A DNA stretch of 64,000 nt, from the NCBI GenBank assembly GCA_015501585.1, contig JADNRY010000003.1:62001-126000 (forward strand), read 5' to 3'. Position numbers and translations under genes: made by a program. The stretch comes from Rhodocollybia butyracea. Its lineage: Eukaryota; Basidiomycota; Agaricomycetes; Agaricales; Omphalotaceae. This document shows, in pieces, positions 36,394-48,706 of this stretch (positions within the stretch are counted from its first letter, which is position 1; the number at the start of each line of letters is the position of its first letter). Below the pieces are notes generated by a model. The model was not told the origin of the DNA, did not search any database, and saw only the letters and a list, made by a program, of their open reading frames with translations.

Positions 36394-38643
36394 ATGCCTT
36401 TCTCTGATTCCTCAGACCTTTCTGACATAGGTGCCTTCTATGATGAGCTTGATGCAGGTTCAGAATATGAGGACAAGCCGGCTACAAAATCATCCTCTCG
36501 CAAGCAGGCCAATGCTGATGAGTACAGACTTCAAAAATCACTGAAGCCCCCAAGAGCAACTACTTACACTGCTCGTGCATTGTATGGTCCGTCTGTTTGT
36601 TTGCACAGCTTTGCTTTTAGATCTTATGCGGCCTGTTAGACCAGATCCACAATTCAGACATTGACCTTTCACCGGAGTATCAGAGAGGTAAGGAATTCGC
36701 CTCTTTTTGCCCTAAACCCAAGAGATAGAATGTAGTGGAATATTCCAGATGTTGTTTGGACCAAAGAAAAACAAACAAATCTTATTGATTCAATCTACCG
36801 CAACTTTTACATACCTCCAATTATTTTTGGTAAGTGGGGTTTTTCAAACTGTTTTAACCAGGAACCCATCAGACTTTCGTGTATTTAGCTGTTTCATTGG
36901 ATGTCGATGGTTCGGAACACCGCACTTGCATTGATGGGAAACAACGGTTAACCAGTATTCAACTGTAAGTATCTTTTGGTGTGGCTGGTTTATGTCTTAG
37001 TAAATGTTCACGACGTTTCTTATTTCCGATATTGTGTTGAACTCTATTTTAATTAATCTTTTTATAGGTTTATGGATGGTTTGGTAAATTATTTTCTCTT
37101 TGAAGATTCTTTACTGTTCTAATACCCTCTTGTCAGATTCCCCGTCAGTTTCACTGGCTCAATTGAAGTCCTTTGTCACTAACTGGTTTTGGTTTTACAT
37201 AGATCGAGACCCGTATGAAACTTTCCTCCAATTGCTGAAATGAACCTAACCTTTCTTTGCCAGTATAACAGGTCAAAAATACTGGTACAAAAATGAATCT
37301 GGCTCTCATGATTCCAGGAAGCAAATACTTCCCGATAAGCTGAGAACGATGTTTTGCAATAAGCAGATTGTCTGTGTCGAGTACTCGGATTTGACTGACC
37401 TTGATGAAAGAGATATATTCAAGGTTCGTTATTTTTGGAAACTTCGTCACAGTCACTGACAGCATGTTGTAGAGAGTCCAGCAAGGCATGGCCTTAACAC
37501 CTTCTGAAAAACTGGGTGCCCTTACCACTCCTCGGACCGCGTTCATTCGCGAGCTGCTTCACTCCTTTGTCACTCCAACGACTCTCGGCGCGATTCCGTG
37601 GGATACAGCACGCGGGTCTGACTTCCGTTGTATTTCCCAAGCTGTGTATTGCATGGAAAAGTGGTCTGCTGACGGCCCTGATGAAGTGAGAAGTCAAGGA
37701 ACTTTATCACAGGTGGAAAAATGGCTAGAAGGTAGGCACCAAACTCTCTATTCAGAGCTTTATCTGTGCTGATACTAGTTTCAGGGGCCCAACCAATGAC
37801 TGCTGATTTCAAAGAACAAGTTCGGACTACTTACAGTATTTTCGCGAAACTGGTCACTGTTTCAAAATATTCAGCGCCATTTACTGAATACAAAAAGGTT
37901 GCTACTCTGTTTTCATGTTCTTGTCTTGCTCACATCATATCTGACAGGTTGCTCCCGCTGAAATGATATTCATTGCACTATTGATATTTGTTCATGGGGT
38001 CTCTCCAGAATCTGACTTGCAGTACAGTCGACGCGAGCTCAGTGGGTTGATATCCAAGATGCGACGTCATGTCCGTACCATTCATACGGATGTTCGCCTG
38101 AACACTCGTGTCGGAAAGGACCTCGTAGACTTCATCAAGCAGATAAAGGAGAAGGAGCTAGAGCCTGAGCCAGCACCCAAGGCTTCCAAGGGCAAAAGGA
38201 AGCGACCGAATGTGGAAGAAGCGGTACAGAGCTCGGCCGCGAAGCAGACTAACCGACGAAAAGTTTTAGATGCCACTACACCTACGGACTCAGCTTCTGC
38301 ACCACCAGGAGTCGTTCAGCAAAGAACGATGCCTTCCTTTGACCTTCCTGACCCTGCGACATCGTCTCTGCCACCGAAAAATAAGAAGTATGTTTCTTTA
38401 GCGAACGGCTCAGCTTCCTCTCCTCATCTGCCTGCACATCCTCCGTCAAACGGTTCGCCGCTCAAGGGCAAGACCACCGCTGAAGTCTTTCGTTCGCATA
38501 TTCCTCTTTCGCCCACGTCCTCTGGTTCTCATTCTGCAGATCGCGATGCTGAGGCTAAGGGTCCTTCGAACAGGTCCGTGGCGTTACACCAGGATAATGA
38601 TGTTCATATGTCGAATGGTGCTGGTGCAGATAGTTGGCATTGA
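36394..38643 (+). CDS. Fungal DUF262 (GmrSD N-terminal type) protein
   Basis: DUF262 is a ParB/sulfiredoxin-like domain known from bacterial modification-dependent restriction enzymes (GmrSD); fungal members are uncharacterised. About ten exons. After an acidic start (MPFSDSSDLSDIGAFYDELD) the domain shows DIDLSPEYQRDVVWTKEKQT, NLIDSIYRNFYIPPIIFAV, CIDGKQRLTSIQLFMDG and DLDERDIFKRVQQGMALTPS. DGKQR corresponds to the DGQQR motif of bacterial relatives. A helical region follows, then a basic, disordered tail with GKRKRP. No HNH/DUF1524 nuclease motif is seen in the tail, unlike full GmrSD. The stop is TGA at 38641-38643. Confidence 0.82.
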
Positions 38644-38967
38644 GCCCCTCTAGATCCAGGGTTCAGCCTTTGGAGTCTGGAGTCTAGTGGTGTTTGTTTA
38701 TGAACACTTACAACGTCGGAGTGAAGGTTTTCTTCACGCATTTTCGCATTTTTTGGCGGTAAATTTTGCAGCGATAACTTGCAACATTTCATGTAGTACT
38801 TGCGCAGAGTGCTGGTTCTGGTTTAGGAGTATAATTTATGATCTCCATACTTTAGATGACATGTATCCAGCGCCTAATCCTTGAACCTAATCGAAATCTT
38901 TGCCATGCCGCGGGAATAAAATTGTTTTCTCATGCCCAACGTTCAACTAACGTTTACTTTTGAACCT

Positions 38968-40122
38968 ATGCTCCGTCTACTTTTCATGACTGTTCTACTT
39001 GGAGCATCTTCATTTGGATGCGGAATGCTCCCCTTGTCATTTGTCTTCTCAAGTTGAGGAGTTCACTTGCAATTCCCTTGATTATTATCCTGATATCAAG
39101 CCTAACTTCAGAGAGTCATCTTGTGCGACTGACGACGCTGGGCTCTGGGCTTTTACTTGGAACGGCGCTAGGTGTTATTATTCCAGAGTGCGTAGTCCAT
39201 CTCTATTGTGCATAACCTCGCGCATAACACATGTACAGAGGAATCGAGGCTTTGGCAGACGCTCATCCAACATCTGAAATATCTCCTTCTCGTGTGGCTC
39301 TTGCTCTTCTGTGTGGCTTCATAATCATGCTCGTGATAGAACAAGTGTTTGCACCACATTCTCATTCATCCACCCCAAGTTCAATAGCCCTGTCGAATGC
39401 CAAACCATCTCCTTCTTCTGAACTTGAATTCGATGCTGAGCTGGGTGAATTGGAGGGAGAACATGGAATGCCACGTGCTGGCCCTGTTGGCGCGCCAATG
39501 GATTCTACGCACGCAGAACCTTCAGCCGAGATGCAAGCAATGCCTCTCACCCTTGGTCTAGTCATTCATAGCCTTGCTGATGGCTTTGCTCTCGGGGTTT
39601 CCTCCTTCCCAACTTCGAATGAATACAAAGATTCTTCTGGTCTTTCTGTGATTGTATTCTTTGCAGTTGTCATACACAAATGCGAGTGCTTCTCTCTGCG
39701 GGATTTTCTTAGCTGACCCTTGACTTCCAGTACCTACATCTCTAGCTTTTACTTCCTCGTTACTGGCTACGGCTCTCTCTCGCCCCAATGCAGGAAGCAT
39801 CTGATTGTGTTTAGCCTGGCCACACCTACTGCGGCCATACTCACATATCTTGCTCTGAATTTCTTTGGTGGGAGTCAACATCCCGATTGGCCAGGAATGG
39901 CTTTGTTGTTATCGGTGGGTCACCAGTTCAGCAATCATTGTAATCACTTTGTTGACATGTCTTCAATAGGGTGGAACCTTTCTCAATGTTGCAGCTTTAG
40001 TCTCCCATCGTTCAGACGCCAATTCCTCTGGCGAAATCAGTGATAAGGCACGGTTACTCTTGACAATACTTGGAATAATAGCTCCTTTCACTTTAAGCTC
40101 GCTCTTTGGACATGGTCATTAG
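38968..40122 (+). CDS. ZIP-family metal transporter, ATX2/ZIP9 type, with a frame anomaly
   Basis: ATX2/ZIP9 proteins move manganese or zinc at Golgi or plasma membranes. The start MLRLLFMTVLLGASSFGCGM and LPLSFVFSKSHLVRLTTLGS, GLLLGTALGVIIPEGIEALA are typical. HSLADGFALGVSSF and SGLSVIVFFAVVIHK form the metal-binding helices. After HK the best family match is PTSLAFTSSLLATALSRP, reached by a GC donor at 39682, but that frame stops soon after. A canonical GT donor 10 bases on keeps the frame open into CRKHLIVFSLATPTAAILTY but replaces the conserved segment. Either one C is missing at 39783-39786 or the helix has changed. The end is GIIAPFTLSSLFGHGH with a TAG at 40120-40122. Confidence 0.82.
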
Positions 40123-40991
40123 CTTTGGAGTATGAAGCTCTGAAAAGGTCAATGTCGTTTCACTTTGAGTGGCGAGGACTGTTTTATGCCTACATCTGAG
40201 GGTTTTTTCATGTATTATAGCTACCAATAATAAGATCGTGGAATTATAAGACTAGTGCAGTTCCTAGTAAGTTATTTATCCATTGTTCTTATAAAATAAT
40301 GCCCCCAATCTTCAGTGTTTAATTGAAACTTCGCATCATTGTATTCAGTTGGCAGTTACAGGACCTACAGCTGGGTACTAATTATATAACTCGAGCCTCC
40401 CCCGTCGCAAAATCAATTCTTGTGCAAAGCCCTAATAGTGAGCGGCTCAATCCTTGTCCGAAGAAAAAAAGGAACTTGCCGGTCCATACTACGCCAGCCA
40501 CGTAGAGACGGTACTAGACTACCTCGGAGGTCATTGAACGCAGGGATGACGGTAGCAAGGCCAGGTACATAAGTACAAGACTCTAGCTGCTACACTTCCT
40601 ATCTAGTACCCAAAGGAGCACGTTAAGACTTTCTTTGATCGAACCAACTGCACTTCCGCAATCCTTCAAGTTGGTTTAATTTGCCAGTTCGGGTGACTTG
40701 GGTATTGAACCCAATCGCCGATTTTGACCTCGCGACTCCTCCACTGCTGAGCATTTCAACGTAGGCTTTCCTCAACGTGTGAGTATAGGCTCTAAAGACT
40801 TATTCTCGGTTGTTAAGACCATTGTACGTACAGATAGCCCTTCAACTTTTCTCTCGCGGCCCAATTTTAGCCCTTGATAGCCACACATGCTTGGGGTTGA
40901 AGTACTCTTGTACCAGATAACTGGCAAATATGATCTTAAACTTGATAAAGTTCAGAAATTACAATAACTATGTATACATAATGCAACAATT
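40123..40991. other. Intergenic stretch between convergent genes
   Basis: About 870 bases; no coding exon or RNA gene recognised. A T-arm-like hairpin occurs near 40690-40715 but no full tRNA. Confidence 0.45.
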
Positions 40992-42872
40992 TTACTTAGT
41001 GCTTAACTCCTGTCCTTTGTTCTTGAACTTTTGCAATTCTACTCTCCAAGGCTCCCAATCTTCACCGTACTTTTTCAATAACCTTGCTAGATCCTCCCTT
41101 TGTTCTTTCTGAGATGTCAACGTGTCAGCGAACCGTTTATGACATTGCTAGAGCAAAACTCACAATGTTCCACGGCTCTTCACCTCCGTAAATATCTGTG
41201 AATAGCTCACTCAACTCACAACGACTCTGGGTCTCCGCATGTTTGAAGGCCTTTAGGACATCGGCTTTGAGACGCGACTTCAGCTCCTCTTCAGCTTCCG
41301 CATTCCACCATCCACGACTTTCCATGTACAATCGGAACCGGACCAGGGGATTGTCAATACGTTTGCGATCGTCAACTTCAGACCGCGCTCTATACGCAAA
41401 AGAGTCGTCGGAGGTAGAATGGTGGCCCACTCTAATGACAAAAGTTGGCTCGCTGAATAGAGGTGACCGACAGACTTACCGGTATGACATGCATTCCACA
41501 AGCACTGCTCGTCCTTGATCCAGGCTTCTCGCGCGCGCTTCTCTGACAGCGGTAAGGACTGCGAGAACATCATTACCGTCAACACGAATCTACCAGAAAA
41601 CAGTCAAAACGTGACACTCAGGACGGCGAAAGTCTTACCGTGTCTATTCCATAGCCTGGACCACGACTCGCAATTCCATCGCCATAGTACTGCTCCGAGC
41701 TAGGGGTGCTGATTGCGAACCCGTTGTTCCGAGCGATGAACACAACTGGCGAGGGTATGGTTGAAGCTAATAATAATCCTGCGTGAAAGTCTGAAAAGGA
41801 TCAGGACTGTGCTGGATTATATATAATCTGCATACACACCACCCTCGGAGGCCGCCCCTTCACCGAAAAAGCACGCAGCAACAGAATTTGACCTGTCTGG
41901 AGTCCGACGGAGCGCATAGGCTACACCAGCGGCTTGGGGTATTTGTGTAGCGAGAGGAGATGATATCGTGTGAAAGTGGTGTTTCGGGGAGCCGAAATGC
42001 TACAAATAAGGAATAAGGGAGCGCCAATTATACGGAGTTGTGATACTTACTACAGGCATCTGTCTGCCCTTACCAGAAGTATCTTCATGATTGCCAAAGC
42101 ATTGGGCCATGACATTGTCAAGACCAAACCCTCGCCATAACAACACACCCATTTCCCGGTACTGGCCTATATGAAACCTTTTTGAATATCATTCTAGATG
42201 AGGCTGAGGAAGTGGCGCAAACCTAAGACTCTATGGCAGTATTAGATCAGGACCTGAAAGAAATTGGTATTCTCACTCATCGTTGTCCTCAAGAGCAGCC
42301 GCTGAACCAACAATTGTTGCTTCTTCACCATACTTGGAGGAGTTAGGACAGGAACAGGTGTAGCGAGAAACGCGAGCTTACAGCAGTCATCTAGACACAT
42401 AATCAATAAGCGCGTTCATAATATCGAAAGACCAAAACGTACGTAGAATGATATCTTCCCTTGGCGTTGTACATTATAGAGAATGTTGTCCAAGTTGGGG
42501 AGTAGCTGCATATTTTCGTATCTAAGCAGTACTAGTGAGATCCTACATGCAAACGGCAAAGATCCGAGCATACAGTTTCCTAGCAAAAGCCTCGTCGATC
42601 TACGGAGGAAGATACACATGAGTAAGACTCTTTCATAGATCCAACTTGCGAGTCACCTCTGGCAGATCAGCGCCCTCTATTGGTACGCCAGTTCCATCCA
42701 GTAAGCGAAAAGCTGGTATTTGCTCGTTACTCCCAGTCACAGAATTGAAGAAATGAGGTTGCGAAACGATGGGTGATTGTGAATTGGGCAAACGCCCGAG
42801 TGCGCGGGTTGCAAAGGATGCTCTCGGGTGAAGGAACGGAGTCCTGAGAGACCGACTGGCGCGTCGAAACAT
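40992..42872 (-). CDS. BCKDHA: 2-oxoisovalerate dehydrogenase E1 subunit alpha, mitochondrial
   Basis: The E1 alpha subunit of the branched-chain 2-oxo acid dehydrogenase complex decarboxylates the keto acids of Val, Leu and Ile with thiamine diphosphate in the mitochondrial matrix. An Arg/Ser-rich presequence ([20 protein letters not shown]) precedes [20 protein letters not shown]. Then come [54 protein letters not shown], the TPP motif region [33 protein letters not shown] and the regulatory loop [12 protein letters not shown]. The end is [12 protein letters not shown] with a TAA at 40992-40994. About ten introns. Intact. Confidence 0.95.
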
Positions 42873-43292
42873 GATGAGAGGAAGTAAGGTGTGTTCGGAT
42901 CTTGTCAGGCGCTCAAAAGCGAAATGACGAAAGGTGGCGCTAGTTTACTTTGTTCATTTCAGTGACATCTATGGACGGCCATCTGTCGAAGCTTTTTGCT
43001 GGAAACTTATTGCAAAATTGTGTCCAACAGATATGGTCTGGACTCAGGTGGGAAGCAAAGGAATTCAGAAATTTGCGCCCAATCAAGTTACTTATCAATT
43101 ATCTTTAATTATAACTTATAAAAGTATCCCACAAATACCATCAGACAACGACATCCCTGCAAAGTTTCACGGTCGCTGTCGCCGAGAAAATAAGGGCTTA
43201 GTACTCGTCTTCCATCTTCTCCTTCTCCTACGGCTAGTCCGTGTCCTTGCCCAGGTCTTTGTATGGTTTAGCTCTTTCTTTCCTTTACACCA
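42873..43292. promoter_or_regulatory. Divergent spacer BCKDHA / membrane protein
   Basis: 420 bases between opposite start codons. The right third is a pyrimidine-rich leader (CTTCCATCTTCTCCTTCTCC). No further motif is claimed. Confidence 0.45.
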
Positions 43293-45220
43293 ATGTTCCT
43301 TCCTTTTTTGTTGCTTGCCATCCTTTTTTACGGGCCGCAGGTTGTCCTTTCCACAATCAAGCTCGGCATCTCACAGGTCTCTCAGTGCGAGCCAGTTTTC
43401 GTATCTTTTCAAGGACACCTCAATTCTTCGTTCGAGGATACTCCGCTGACTCTGGAGATACTTCCTTTCAATTCGACTCCCACTTTGATCCCTCTTCCTA
43501 CCAATGCAGTAAATTCTTCTGGGGTCAATGTCACTTTTCTCCCTCTACCCGCCAATACCGAGTTTCTTGCGTCGTTGATCGCCCCTAACGGCCTCAGCTT
43601 GTCTTTTGTATCCGACATATTTTCTGTCGGTGCTGGCCCTTCCTCGACGTGTTTACCACCCGCAGCTAGCGCTTCCTCATTCGAGATACAAAACCCGGGC
43701 AACATTACGCAGTGCGAAAATTTTACCATCAGTTACTCGGAGAGTACCCCACCACGAGTAGAGTTGTTCAATCCTAGATTGCTCTCGTTCCCTTTGAAAC
43801 TTGTATCGCATACGAACACTACAGCGACGTACAACATGTTCGCTATCCGTCAGACCCAAGTGATGATGAATATTATCTCTACTGACGGCGGGCGGAATCA
43901 GACTAGTCCTCTACTGACTGGTGAGTGTATCACATAGTCTCGACGCTCCCACTCTGACCAGAGTTGATACTAGTACAAGGCGACGCCTTTAGTCCTACTA
44001 GCTGCTTCCCCAAGTTGAACACCACCACCCAGAGCATGGCATCCAAAACTCAAACACCTTCTCCTTCGAAAGTTTCAAAGTCAGTTCATCTTCACTGTAT
44101 GTACCCACTTGTGCTCAAACCATTCTTAGAGGTACCATCATTGGTTTGAGTGTTGGGTTAGGTGTGATTGGCTGTTTTTTTAATGTGTTGTCCTTATCAT
44201 CGCATCTCAGGACTGGCGTTCTTACTTGCAATACCCATGGTGTGGTTTGTCATTCGAGAACGTAGACGACGGAGTCAAATCGCCAGTGTTAATTTCGACG
44301 CCAGTCGCATGGAAAAACCATCTCCCTCCTACGTGATCCCCACATTCAACCTCAGTGAGAAGAATGCTCCTCCCCCTCCGTTCTTTGGATACCCCGGCTA
44401 TTCAGAAGGGAAAAACATTGTGAATCCATCTTATGTTCGGGATTCTTATGTTCGGGATCCTTCGTATGTGTCGGAAAAATACTCCCCGACCGTCAGCGAT
44501 TATCCACGGACGTCCATTTCCTGGGAATATATTCGCAGGAATTCCGCAGACTCTCGGACCAGAAAGGTTCCCAATATTGATCCTGAACTGGTCGATAACC
44601 TCAGGACCAGCGTCAATACAACTAACATGCTGTCTTCGAGCAATATCGAAAAGATGCTTGACATGGCCGGACGGAGGAGAGCATCTGAGGATGCCTTTGG
44701 CCTCCACTCCCCTCGTAGCGTGATCTCAACTGACAGCTATGGATTTGTTCCACCGTCAATCAATTCGTTACCAGCTCTTGCACCGGCTATTCCTCGTCGT
44801 CTGTCTCGTCATCTTTCCTTCGGACAGCGCATATCGCCCGATGTTCCACGTAACCTGTCTTTCGCCGACTCCACATTCATCGTAGATCGCTCAATGCCAC
44901 TATCGGAGTCCCCCGAATCCATGGGCTCGCGCTTGCAACGCCCTGACTCTGGAGCTATCACTACTTCCTCTACAGGAGCGATGGAAGAGTTTACAGTAGT
45001 TCAACCTCAAAAGGCGGTATTGCTAGAAGCTCCACCCAACCCAATACAGCGTAGCATCAGTCCAAGGACCGTTTCGAGGGAAGATTCACTGGCAAAGCTT
45101 GTAGGAGCCGTTCCGGGAGGTTCGCGACGTACCGGAAGCCTTGGCAGTCGTTTTAGCATGGATAGTTTGGTCGCCGGAGGGTCTAATGGCCAGCGATCAT
45201 TAGAGAACAGATACTTTTAA
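43293..45220 (+). CDS. Single-pass membrane protein with secreted Asn-glycosylated ectodomain
   Basis: Not assigned to a named family. MFLPFLLLAILFYGPQVVLS is a clear signal peptide. The ectodomain of about 210 residues has many N-x-S/T sites (NSS, NVT, NIT, NFT, NTT) and Cys pairs; it resembles ectodomains seen in many mushroom cell-surface proteins. A Ser/Thr-rich stalk leads to the membrane helix LSVGLGLAFLLAIPMVWFVI, a basic stop-transfer (RERRRRSQ) and a Ser/Pro-rich cytosolic tail of about 320 residues with tandem YVRD and SYVSEK motifs. Three introns fall between 43920 and 44215. The stop is TAA at 45218-45220. It may be a wall or surface sensor, which is inference. Confidence 0.78.
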
Positions 45221-45611
45221 GGTGATAACGCTGTGTATTTTTAGCGGTGGTTTGCCAGAATTGCTTTTAGGCCACTTTCCCTACTTCATTTTACATGATA
45301 CGGTATATACCTTTGTTTGTATTTTTCATGTCGGGAAACATACAAGTCCAGGAATGTTGGCGTGAATCCAGTCTGATAAACGTTAAGTGTCTCATGCTTC
45401 GTCTTGCGGATGAGGCTTGGCTTTTTACCTCAACGTTGTTTTCGAGCAACGACCGATTACGGAATGAGGAGGGAAATAGTCTAGAATAGTCCAAGGCCTA
45501 TTCCCGATACTTGAGCATATAGCGAACTTGAGCACAAAATTTAGACCGATAGACCGCGAACGATTGACTATCCCTCACCATTTCGTTGCAGTCTTGCGCG
45601 TATCAATTTCC
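45221..45611. other. Intergenic stretch, convergent 3' ends
   Basis: About 390 bases. Short open frames on both strands are shadows without domains. Confidence 0.45.
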
Positions 45612-45955
45612 CTACTCTTCTCGAGGCAGCTTGGCTCCTTCCTGTCTAGCCTTCCTCCTTCCTCCCATCATCAGCGAGACGTAATCTGCTCCTCCAAGGA
45701 CATGTTCGCTTTCTTTATGCCCGCCGGAAACGGGCTTATTCTTCCCCTTCGAATCTTTTACTGCTGCCTTCTTTTTGGACGCCTGAAGTTGTTCAGTTTG
45801 TTGTTTCTGAGCTGGTTGGGACGAAGCGTTTGAGCTACTTTTGATTTTCTTAGACTGGTAGGTACATGAAATAACACAAAAATGAGATTTCTAAAGAGAT
45901 GGGATAGAAATTGCACATTTACCACTCGTTTGTGAACTTTGGCACTGCGACCCAT
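45612..45955 (-). CDS. Small basic conserved protein (MGRSAKVHKRV)
   Basis: Two exons. The first encodes MGRSAKVHKRV. A 62-base intron leads to SKKIKSSSNASSQPAQKQQ, a Lys-rich middle and the conserved C-terminal block ALGGADYVSLMMGGRRKA-like (here VLGGADYVSLMMGGRRKARQ), ending at a TAG at 45612-45614. About 94 residues, strongly basic. I recall the N-terminal MGRSAK.HKR and C-terminal GGADYVSLMMGGR blocks from uncharacterised basidiomycete proteins; a nucleolar role would be a guess. Confidence 0.72.
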
Positions 45956-46185
45956 ATGGTGTTAATGGTGGTAAAAATGCAAGAGATTACAAAAGCGCAT
46001 CATTAAAAACGTAACAAGAAAACGTTCATTGATTCATCTAGAAAGTATGAAAAAAATGCGAGGTAAAATACAAGTCGTGAACGTATGCAACAACACTGGA
46101 CATAAAGACTTTTAAAAACTAAACTACTTTAAGCGGGAATGAACGAACGACGGTAGGATCAGCGACACGATCAGTGATAAGAGAT

Positions 46186-47928
46186 TTAGAGCAAGCCATC
46201 CTCCCCATCGCTATACGCCGAACTGCTTCCAGGTGAAAGTAATTCAGTATATCTGGCGATCTTCAGTCTCTGCGAAGGAGGAATCGCGCGTTTGTCATCC
46301 AAACCGTGAGGAGAACCACCGTGTAGAACACCAACACGTTTCATAGCCAGAAGCTAAGGAAAAACATATAAATACACAATGGATTGAGAAGTGAATAAGA
46401 ACGTACGTTGTGAGCGGCATTGGAGTGATCATACACGCCTCCGAAGAAACCAGTTGTAGCGTCTTTGCCAATATAGTTGCGAATGAAATGTGCACCACCC
46501 GGGTGTTCCTCAATAAAGTTTGAAACGTCATGAATGAATCCCGAAATAAGAATCAGGGGTCTCTTTTCCGCTTGGCTTGTGACTACGGCGATAATGAGAA
46601 ACTTGAACATCTAGGAACAAGGCATGGACACTCACAGCTTTCCCAAGAGATGACAGGCAGGTCATTGCTGTCACTGGGCCACGTAAGCTGCTCCTGTGCT
46701 CGGCGAAGCTTCTTCAATTCCATCGTAAGCTGTCCCTTGCGAACTTCATTATCGGGGAAGACCTAGGGACGATGATGTTAACACAAGCATCAAACACATA
46801 TGAACCTCTTACCTTAAGATGCGAAGCCAAGCCGAACTTGGACATGACCCAGATAGTCCATTTGGTAGGATCATACTGGTACCACCTGATAGCATTCCTA
46901 TAGTCCATGGGGAACTGAAATATTACCCGGGTCAATAACAATTCAAAAAACGAGTGAACAAGATGTATACCTGGTGATGGAAGTTGTGATAGCCTTCACC
47001 GATAGTTACGAATGCAGTGACCATGTGGTCCCGAGGAGTGTGCTTGTCGTCAAAGGGAGTCTCTCCAAGCCAATGCGCGAGCGAGTTGACACAGAAAGTG
47101 GACTAAAAGACGCGTAAAAATCACAGCTGAGAAGGAAAACAAAAAAAAACGTACGTGATGAACAAAGACTAGTCGAATGACTCCTGCATAGATAAATCCA
47201 CCCTTGGCATCACCCCATGCGAGATACGCAACCATCGTTGGGAAAATAAAGGCCATGATCAGGATGAGCGAAATGTAATGCTTGTGCTGCCATCTCACAA
47301 CCGGGTTATGCCTCAAGTCGCTAACATCGGCGACACCCGGCTTGCGACGAGGCTTGACTAACATCCAGCCAATATGAGCGAACATAAAGCCTTTGTGAGC
47401 GTTATATGGGTCAAGCTCTGTGTCTGTGTAGCGGTGGTGAGCACGGTGACCTCTGGACCACCATTTGATAGACCCTTGGACGGAACCAGCACCCAAAATG
47501 GCGAGAAGGTATTGGAGAGGAAGGGACGCGTTGTAAGCACGATGAGCCCACAGACGATGATAACCCGCTGTGATACCTATATAGATAATTCAGGTTATAG
47601 CCCAGATGGAAAAACAATGATACGTACCCAGTCCAGTCATAAAGTAGTACACTACAGCCCAAATAGCAGTTTGCCATTGCAACTTGATATAGAACGCGCC
47701 GACGACACCAACAAAAGGCGGAATAGTCAGAACCAAGAACGAAATCCAGTTCAGTTCGTTCAAAATATTCGACCATTGGATTGGAGGTAAGGCCTTTTGC
47801 GTTTTGAGAGTGTATGCGACGTAATTGTCGACGTCGGGAATTGGCGCATCCGTCGCCTCTGGCGTCTTCGTCGTGGCGGGTTCCGAAATGCGAACGCTGT
47901 TTTTGACAACGTCGGACATTGTAGGCAA
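46186..47928 (-). CDS. OLE1: Acyl-CoA delta-9 desaturase with C-terminal cytochrome b5 domain
   Basis: It introduces the first double bond into stearoyl- and palmitoyl-CoA at the ER membrane. The start is [14 protein letters not shown]. Paired hydrophobic helices surround the three His boxes: HRLWAH, HRAHH and HNFHH, with the supporting [20 protein letters not shown] and [19 protein letters not shown]. The C-terminal cytochrome b5-like domain has [13 protein letters not shown] (heme His) and [19 protein letters not shown] (second His). The end is [13 protein letters not shown] with a TAA at 46186-46188. About seven introns. The fusion is the standard fungal arrangement, so no separate electron donor is needed. 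Confidence 0.96.
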
Positions 47929-48706
47929 TCTGTGAGGGAGAAAAGAAAGGGACGGGAATAAAATTGCTCACTCTGGGCCTATATAATACTCACAACCAAT
48001 TTTTTGGGGCGGTCCGGGATTTCCGCTTTTACATGAGATTCGGCAAACCTTGGGGAACGCTTCCTCACGTTTAACTGCTCAACTTTACTGGCTAAACTTT
48101 TGCTCTGGCAAGTACGGGTATAAGTTTTCGAGCGTGGATATGCTAAATTTCTAGAGGACGTTCGATGTACGCTGAAAAGTCAGAAAACCTCTTCGTCGAC
48201 AATTGGGGAAAAGTCCACTCCAACGAATTTGAGTCGTGGGAAATGGGGTGCGGCAAAGCTGACACAGGATTTAGCTAGGCAACGGCTAGGCAGCTCGAGC
48301 TCTAGGTAGTTAAGAAAGAAAAGGCGTTCACTAATAAAAGATACTCGGAGGACTCAGAGTGTCTTCTTGAGACAATCTGAATTCACTTATATAAGCCTGC
48401 AACTTAAGCACTTCAGTTAGTGTCCCTCACTCAGTATTCAGAGGTATTCAACCCTTTTATTATCTGGGGACTTCTCACAAGTAGGGTTCTCTCGTTCAAG
48501 CCAAATCCGACGAGAGAGGACCCAAGCTTTGAAGTGGAGGTATGTCTGTGGCCCCACAGGGTCATGATCGGAGAAGTTTGCCGCTCTCAGACAGAACTGG
48601 TGAACCGCCCCTGTTATTACCTGGCAAAGCTGCAAAAGCAGTTGTTCAAAGGCTACTACGGGCACTCAACTATCGCCAAACAGTAATACTATCAGACGAG
48701 TAATCC
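47929..48706. other. Upstream region of OLE1 with an LTR-like stretch
   Basis: No gene. The first 250 bases should hold the OLE1 promoter. From about 48300 the sequence has a TATATAAG box (48390 region), a short R/U5-like stretch, and ends near 48682 in ACAG followed by a TATCAGA motif that resembles a primer-binding site. This could be a degenerate solo LTR; I cannot define its borders. Confidence 0.35.

Noticed and set aside
40660..40760. tRNA gene on the minus strand
   Set aside because: A T-arm-like hairpin (TTGGG TTCAATA CCCAA) exists, but D-arm, anticodon arm and acceptor stem cannot be folded.
47411..47971. 186-codon frame antisense-phase within OLE1
   Set aside because: It is a wrong phase of the desaturase exon on the same strand.
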